In this document: positions 60,101 through 64,000 of the stretch, in pieces
Position numbering within the stretch: position 1 is the first letter of the stretch
Layout of the letters: each line of letters begins with the position of its first letter
Assembly (NCBI GenBank): GCA_024500155.1
Contig: CM044860.1
Span: forward strand, 1,410,501-1,474,500
Direction of reading: 5' to 3'
Origin: Chenopodium formosanum
Taxonomy: Eukaryota; Streptophyta; Magnoliopsida; Caryophyllales; Amaranthaceae
Length of the DNA: 64,000 bases
Program-made: the position numbers and the translations under genes
The notes under the pieces: generated by a model
The model's input: only the letters and a program-made list of their open reading frames with translations
Told to the model about the DNA's origin: nothing
Databases searched by the model: none

Positions 60101-63100
60101 ATCAAGAAAATCATACGTATGTGAGGCAGGAGTATGTATACTAGCAAAAGGAAACGTATGTTCATCAAACAAAACGTGACGACAAACAATGATTTTTCGA
60201 GTAGACATATCATAACATTTGTAACCACGATGGTTAGTGGGGTACCCTAGAAACACACATGGAGTTGACCTTGGTTGCAATTTATTTCTAGTGGTGGATG
60301 GAATAAGAGGGAAACACAAACACCCAAAAACCCGGAGATGATCATACGAGGGAATCCTTTGATAAAGAACCTCAATAGGAGACTTATTATGCAACAACTT
60401 ACTAGGAATGACATTAAGAAGATATGTGGCCATTTGAAGTGCATGATGCCAAAAAGAGGGAGGGAGAGAGGCATGAGCTAAGAGTGTTCGAGTCACATTA
60501 TTAATAGACCGAATTTTGCGTTCGGCCTTCCCATTTTGAGAAGAGGTATGAGGACAAGACAAACGGAATGACATGCCATGATTTTTACAAAAATCCCAAA
60601 AAGAACTATTATCAAACTCACGACCATTATCACATTGCACATTTTTGATATTACGTTCAAATTGAGTCGAAATATGGGCTTTAAAGGCTAAGAAAATATC
60701 ATAAACATCAGATTTTCGTCCCAAGGGAAAAGTCCATAAATACTGAGAAAAATCATCAAGAAACAAAACATAATATCTATGTCCCGCAGAACTCAAAACA
60801 GGAGATGTCCACAAATCACTATGTAATATATCAAATGGCATAGTAGTATTAGAAGAAGAAGAAATGAAAGGCAACCGAATTTGCTTCCCAAAAACACAAG
60901 AGCTACAAATACTTGAACTAGAGTGTTTATTACAATCAATGCCTTTATTTTTCCTAAGCACATCTAAGATAGGTGCCCCCGGATGACCCAAACGGTCATG
61001 CCATACTTGAGGAGAAAAAGCAGCAAAAGAGGATGCTTGATTGTTGTAAGAGGGTGAAAAAGGATAAAGGTCGCCATGACTATCACATCTCATGATTGGC
61101 CTCCCCGTCCGAAATTCCTTCACAGAAAACCCAAAAGGATCAAACTCAACTGACACGGAATTGTCTTTAGTAAATTTTCTCACAGAAATTAAATTCTTAA
61201 TCAGTTTAGGAGCATGTAGGACATTTTTAAGAGACAGAGATTGACATGAGGAGGGCAAATTAGTGTGACCATAGCCAAGAATTGGAATAGACTGACCATT
61301 ACCAACAACAATATTATTATTTGGATGATTGCTCAAATTAAAATAAGACGAGAGATTACCGGTAGAGGACGTCATATGAGATGTTGCACCGGTATCCATG
61401 TACCACGAGGGGTCGGGTTGTTGAAGGGACATTGTGTGCATAGCGGCTTCAATGTCAGTTGGAGTGTATGAACTGGACTGCCCAAAAGGAGAAGGAGGGG
61501 CCTGCTGTACGAAAGCCTGCTGCTGCTGTGGCCTTGGGCCCAATAAGCCGGCCTGCCTTGTGGAAGGTGGCCTAGCCCACCCTTGAGTGGGATAAGGGCA
61601 GGGAGGTACGGGCCAAGGCCACCCCCAAGGGTACTGCTGCCATTGTTGGGGTTGTGCCGACTGTCCACCGGAGCCATATTGACCACCCGCCTGACCGCCT
61701 TTGCCACCACCGGAGGCAGAGTTGCCGCGACCACCGCCAGGATTTTTCCGACCACCGTTGTTTTTCCGGCCACCAGAGTTCGAACCACCATTGTGTTTCT
61801 TTTTCGAACCACCTGATTTATCAGACATATGTGAACCATCGTCATGAACCGTAGTCACCAAGGCAGATTCTATGGATGCCTCTTTGGCCAATCCCGACTC
61901 TTCAAGAACCAACATTGATCTTGCTTTGTAGAAAGGAGGCAGGGGGGTACTCTGTCGAATAATCGTACCTACGCCGCGGTAAGCACGAGTGAGTCCTCCA
62001 ACCATTTGCAACACCATACGGCTGTCAGAAACCGGGGCCCCAACGTTTTTTAACTGATCCGCAAGGGATTTGAGACGTTGGCAATAAGCAGATGCATTCG
62101 GGAAATCCTCCATAGAAGTAGAAGAAAATTCCTGTTCAAGAGCGACGGCACGAGAATGTTGGTTGTCCTGGAATATATCACGCAATCTATCCCAAGCTTC
62201 CATGGCCGTAGCATCCGGTTCGATAATGGTGTTCAAAAGGTCACGGGAAATAGTTGAATAAATCCACGATATAACCGTGGCATCCAAGGTCGCCCAAAGT
62301 TCCTTTTCTTCATCAGTTGAGGGAACCTTACCCTTGCCATCGGATATCGGGATGATATGATCGAGGACCTTGTGTTTTCTGGCGTGAATCTTAAAGAGTT
62401 CTGCCCAGGTAGAATATGAAACGTTCTCCATTTCAAGAACAATTGGGATACACGTCAATATATTATTGACGGTGAAAGCAGGGTGAAAAGAAGATTTGTT
62501 TTCTGCCATCAAGAACAGCAGGAACAGAACAGAGGAGAAGGAGATGGAGAACAGGACGTTGGGCAGAGAGTGAAGCAAAGGGCAAGCGGAAGCGAGAAGA
62601 TTAAACCCTATGCGTCTGATACCATGATAGAAGATAGAATTGGGGAATATTTTTCCTCCCCTTGACATTACTATTGGCAGTCAATATATACAAGAGTATA
62701 GCATTATCCTAGGCAATATTCTAGGAACTAATTACATCAGTTACGGTAATATACAAGCTATAAACTAGGAGATAATTTCTCTAAAGATTATCTCTTTGAC
62801 TAAATACAAAAATATGTACCATATATTTAACACAAACTACCAAAAACAACCCGATTTTCTGATCAAATCATAAAATTCCTAAAAACAAACTACTTGTATT
62901 AACAGCAAAAAACAATAATTATCCACATTATTTATCATCCAAAAAAAAAAAAACCACATCCAACACAAATAAAACGATGTCTTAGACACAGAATTCTAAG
63001 ACAAAGCAGATAATTAAAAAGAAAGAAAGACATCCAATGCTATAAGCTACAACTAATAAAAAATTAAACTTTACATAAAATTTCCGAAACAAAATCACCA

Positions 63101-63766
63101 ACAATTTAATAACTTTCTAATGATCAATGTCCAAAATCAATAACGTATTATTTCTGTTCATATCCAATCAAACAATAAATCACAAGAAATTAACCCAAAA
63201 GAAAAAAAAATTACGAGTAGAAAATATGAAGTACAACAAAATCACACTTTTATACAACGAACCACAAAATCATGCAATCAACACACAAACAGAGAAAAAC
63301 ACTACAGTATAAACCAAAACCCCGTTAATTAACCCCCTGATTATTTCCCACAAATTAACAAAATCAAACTAACTTTCACTAAAATTAAAAAAATTGCACA
63401 TACATTCAACGTAAAAATAAGAGAACTTTCACACTAAAAAAACAAAGAGGCATAAATTAAAACCCTAACGCAACATCAATTCAACAATTATACACTAATT
63501 TAAACTTAAATTCAACATCTCAAACACAAATAATGAAAAAGGAAGACTAAAACCTGACGACGAAGATCGGCTTCTTTAAGTTTAGCGTCGATTTCTTCAG
63601 CAGTCGGAGTATTCCGACACTCAGAAAGTCGGCGACGAAGTCTCCGAGGAAGTTTCGCCGGAGAAGTCGGAGAAGAAGAACAATCATTAATCGGAAAACT
63701 CATCGCAACGCCGGAAACCGCCATATTTTCCGACGATGATTCCTTGGTATCTGACATCGACGCCAT
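51910..63766 (-). CDS. TCP11 (T-complex protein 11) domain protein (1179 aa, 11 exons)
   Basis: Minus-strand exons are 63766-63554, 57635-57511, 56972-56528, 56233-56118, 55677-54918, 54820-54356, 54229-54041, 53568-53338, 53226-52899, 52661-52478 and 52393-51910; every junction is GT-AG and keeps frame. After a Ser/Pro-rich N-terminus, residues about 115-265 form a highly charged Arg/Lys/Glu coiled coil. A Ser-rich linker lies in exon 6, and the TCP11 domain spans about 700-1170. Length near 1100-1200 fits plant members. In animals and yeast the family is linked to cAMP/PKA signalling; the plant role is not established. An ATG at 63793 is an alternative start nine residues upstream. Intron 1 is 5918 bp because a complete Copia element (57847-62832) sits in it in the same orientation. 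Confidence 0.9.
53989..54021. repeat. T13-G20 homopolymer tract in TCP11 intron 7
   Basis: A run of about 13 T followed by 20 G lies in the intron after exon 7, about 20 bases downstream of its splice donor on the gene strand, where it reads C20 then A13. Run lengths may be affected by sequencing error. Confidence 0.9.
57065..57102. repeat. Poly-A tract in TCP11 intron 2
   Basis: An uninterrupted run of more than 35 A on the plus strand, upstream of exon 3 of the TCP11 gene. Confidence 0.9.
57847..58054 (-). repeat. 3' LTR of the Copia element (208 bp)
   Basis: Plus strand TGATAGAAG...TTTAACA. On the minus strand it begins TGTTAAAT, and its first bases supply the gag-pol stop codon. CAAAC precedes it at 57842-57846. 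Confidence 0.95.
58049..62509 (-). CDS. Copia Gag-Pol polyprotein, intact (1486 aa)
   Basis: The start is taken at 62509 (MAENKSS); the frame is open upstream into the 5' LTR, but that part lies over the primer site. The gag (UBN2-like, about 1-250) is followed by a Gly/Asn/Lys-rich segment with no CCHC zinc knuckle. The protease motif is DTGATSHM near residue 371. The integrase has its HHCC finger near 500 and a core with HSDLW, DNGREF and GKAERK (about 565-665). A Pro/Ser-rich linker precedes the RT, with YVDD near 1165, and the RNase H has TDADWGG and SSAEAEYR (about 1330-1370). Gag and Pol are in one frame. The stop codon lies inside the 3' LTR. Lineage resembles Ale/Retrofit-type elements, stated with low confidence. 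Confidence 0.94.
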   Translation of the reverse strand: MAENKSSFHPAFTVNNILTCIPIVLEMENVSYSTWAELFKIHARKHKVLDHIIPISDGKGKVPSTDEEKELWATLDATVISWIYSTISRDLLNTIIEPDATAMEAWDRLRDIFQDNQHSRAVALEQEFSSTSMEDFPNASAYCQRLKSLADQLKNVGAPVSDSRMVLQMVGGLTRAYRGVGTIIRQSTPLPPFYKARSMLVLEESGLAKEASIESALVTTVHDDGSHMSDKSGGSKKKHNGGSNSGGRKNNGGRKNPGGGRGNSASGGGKGGQAGGQYGSGGQSAQPQQWQQYPWGWPWPVPPCPYPTQGWARPPSTRQAGLLGPRPQQQQAFVQQAPPSPFGQSSSYTPTDIEAAMHTMSLQQPDPSWYMDTGATSHMTSSTGNLSSYFNLSNHPNNNIVVGNGQSIPILGYGHTNLPSSCQSLSLKNVLHAPKLIKNLISVRKFTKDNSVSVEFDPFGFSVKEFRTGRPIMRCDSHGDLYPFSPSYNNQASSFAAFSPQVWHDRLGHPGAPILDVLRKNKGIDCNKHSSSSICSSCVFGKQIRLPFISSSSNTTMPFDILHSDLWTSPVLSSAGHRYYVLFLDDFSQYLWTFPLGRKSDVYDIFLAFKAHISTQFERNIKNVQCDNGREFDNSSFWDFCKNHGMSFRLSCPHTSSQNGKAERKIRSINNVTRTLLAHASLPPSFWHHALQMATYLLNVIPSKLLHNKSPIEVLYQRIPSYDHLRVFGCLCFPLIPSTTRNKLQPRSTPCVFLGYPTNHRGYKCYDMSTRKIIVCRHVLFDEHTFPFASIHTPASHTYDFLDDGLSPYAIHHMQQHTSDQPTSPTGPIPHTAHQQSPITSPPNSPCPRHTQPPIATQADVRQRGHSPPTASPAGLPADASPGGASVAGPRVADQPVLSPSSSPSFSGPTATTSPLSSSPLAHTQQVPIPTNSQPIFPSSQPRVVTRSQHGIVKPNPKYAHLHTTVARSPLPRNPIDALRDPNWKMAMDDEFDALIKNKTWELVPRPPNVNVIRSMWIFTHKVKANGDFERHKARLVGDGKTQQVGIDCGETFSPVVKPATIRTVLSLSLSKAWSIHQLDVKNAFLHGELQETVYMHQPVGYRDRDHPEYVCLLNKSLYGLKQAPRAWYKRFADYMLSLGFTNSRMDNSLFIYRNGSDMAYLLLYVDDIILTASSDALRRSIMARLSSEFAMKDLGPLNYFLGIAVTRHKGGLFLSQRKYAEEIIDRAGMSSCKPSQTPVDTKPKVGATTSAIFDDPTLYRSLAGALQYLTFTRPDISYAVQQVCLHMHDPRVDHMSALKRIIRYVQGTLDFGLHLYPSSISSLVAYTDADWGGCPDTRRSTSGYCVFLGDNLISWSSKRQPTLSKSSAEAEYRGVANVVSESCWIRNLLLELHRPVKKATLVYCDNVSAIYLSGNPVQHQRTKHIEMDIHFVREKVARGEVRVLHVPSRYQIADIFTKGLPRVLFEEFRDSLSVRSPPASTVGVC
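62615..62624 (-). other. Primer binding site (initiator tRNA-Met type) of the Copia element
   Basis: TGGTATCAGA on the minus strand directly abuts the 5' LTR, the usual Copia primer site complementary to the 3' end of tRNA-iMet. Confidence 0.9.
62625..62832 (-). repeat. 5' LTR of the Copia element (208 bp)
   Basis: Partner of 57847-58054 with a single visible substitution, followed by CAAAC at 62833-62837. Confidence 0.95.
62838..63553 (-). other. Remainder of TCP11 intron 1
   Basis: About 700 AT-rich bases between the Copia right end and the exon 1 donor. No feature was recognised. Confidence 0.7.
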
Positions 63767-64000
63767 ACATTCAACTAGTAATTTTTTAACCAACTTTTTT
63801 TTATAATCACTTTCTAATTATATACTTATTACAATCAAATAATATAGATTATGATTTATACACACCTAAATAAAGAAAGATATTAACAGATGATGAACAA
63901 TTCAACAGATAAATTGATCACACCAAAATTTTGTTGATAAATTTGGAGAGTTTGAGAGAGAAAATAAAAGTTGCGTGAAAGGAAACGTTGTGGTTTTTTT
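63767..64000 (-). promoter_or_regulatory. Upstream and leader region of the TCP11 gene
   Basis: AT-rich sequence upstream of the ATG. It is the presumed leader and proximal promoter, truncated by the window end. No confident TATA box is assigned. Confidence 0.4.

Larger units (their letters stand above)
57847..62832 (-). mobile_element. Ty1/Copia LTR retrotransposon, apparently complete (4986 bp), inside TCP11 intron 1
   Basis: LTRs of 208 bp (57847-58054 and 62625-62832) differ at one base (GATTGAAT versus GATAGAAT). A perfect CAAAC duplication flanks the element (57842-57846 and 62833-62837). On the minus strand the order is 5' LTR, tRNA-iMet-type primer site, one uninterrupted gag-pol, G-rich polypurine tract, 3' LTR. 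The domain order PR-INT-RT-RH marks it as Copia. Intact coding, a near-identical LTR pair and a clean duplication indicate a recent and possibly still competent copy. Confidence 0.96.

Noticed and set aside
62510..62668. Longer start for the Copia gag-pol at 62668
   Set aside because: This would place the start inside the 5' LTR and translate through the primer binding site; the ATG at 62509 gives a normal gag start.

Overview
This window is plant nuclear DNA. The evidence is AT-rich intergenic sequence, GT-AG introns, plant gene families (patellins, a plant-type TCP11 protein, plant MIC10) and four kinds of plant transposon. The recurrent motif TACTCCGTA and the repeat types would fit Caryophyllales (spinach, quinoa or beet relatives), but that placement is a weak inference.

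Layout. 1-8978 is most of a Ty3/Gypsy element of the Tat (Retand-like) lineage on the minus strand. It has one 5' LTR (8568-8978), an uninterrupted gag-pol and an opposite-strand gene with an intron; its 3' LTR lies left of the window. 8979-13286 is intergenic. 13287-25342 holds three patellin (Sec14/CRAL-TRIO + GOLD) genes: A (+), B (+, N-terminally short and divergent) and C (-). 26300-27187 is a candidate non-autonomous Helitron. 27905-30859 is MIC10 (+), convergent with a plastid-targeted dienelactone hydrolase gene (31279-33178, -). 33929-38646 is a young non-coding LTR element with two 1371-bp LTRs. 39209-51259 is an RNF170-like RING/DUF1232 E3 ligase gene (+), whose first intron carries a second, 9274-bp copy of the Tat element in sense orientation. 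51910-63766 is a TCP11-domain gene (-, 11 exons), whose first intron carries a complete 4986-bp Ty1/Copia element, also in sense orientation.

How the parts relate. The genes do not form an operon-like system. They are ordinary nuclear genes with roles in membrane trafficking, mitochondrial cristae, hydrolase metabolism and ubiquitination, plus one of unknown role. Two features stand out. First, three patellin paralogues share exon phases and lengths, which points to local duplication. Second, several recent retroelements have target-site duplications and nearly identical LTRs, and two of them enlarge first introns of neighbouring convergent genes. The two Tat copies are nearly identical and inversely oriented about 31 kb apart. 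The right-hand copy is damaged by a 20-bp deletion in pol and a larger deletion in its antisense gene. I found no tRNA, rRNA, CRISPR array or clearly undescribed system. The least ordinary object is the spliced antisense coiled-coil gene carried by the Tat element.
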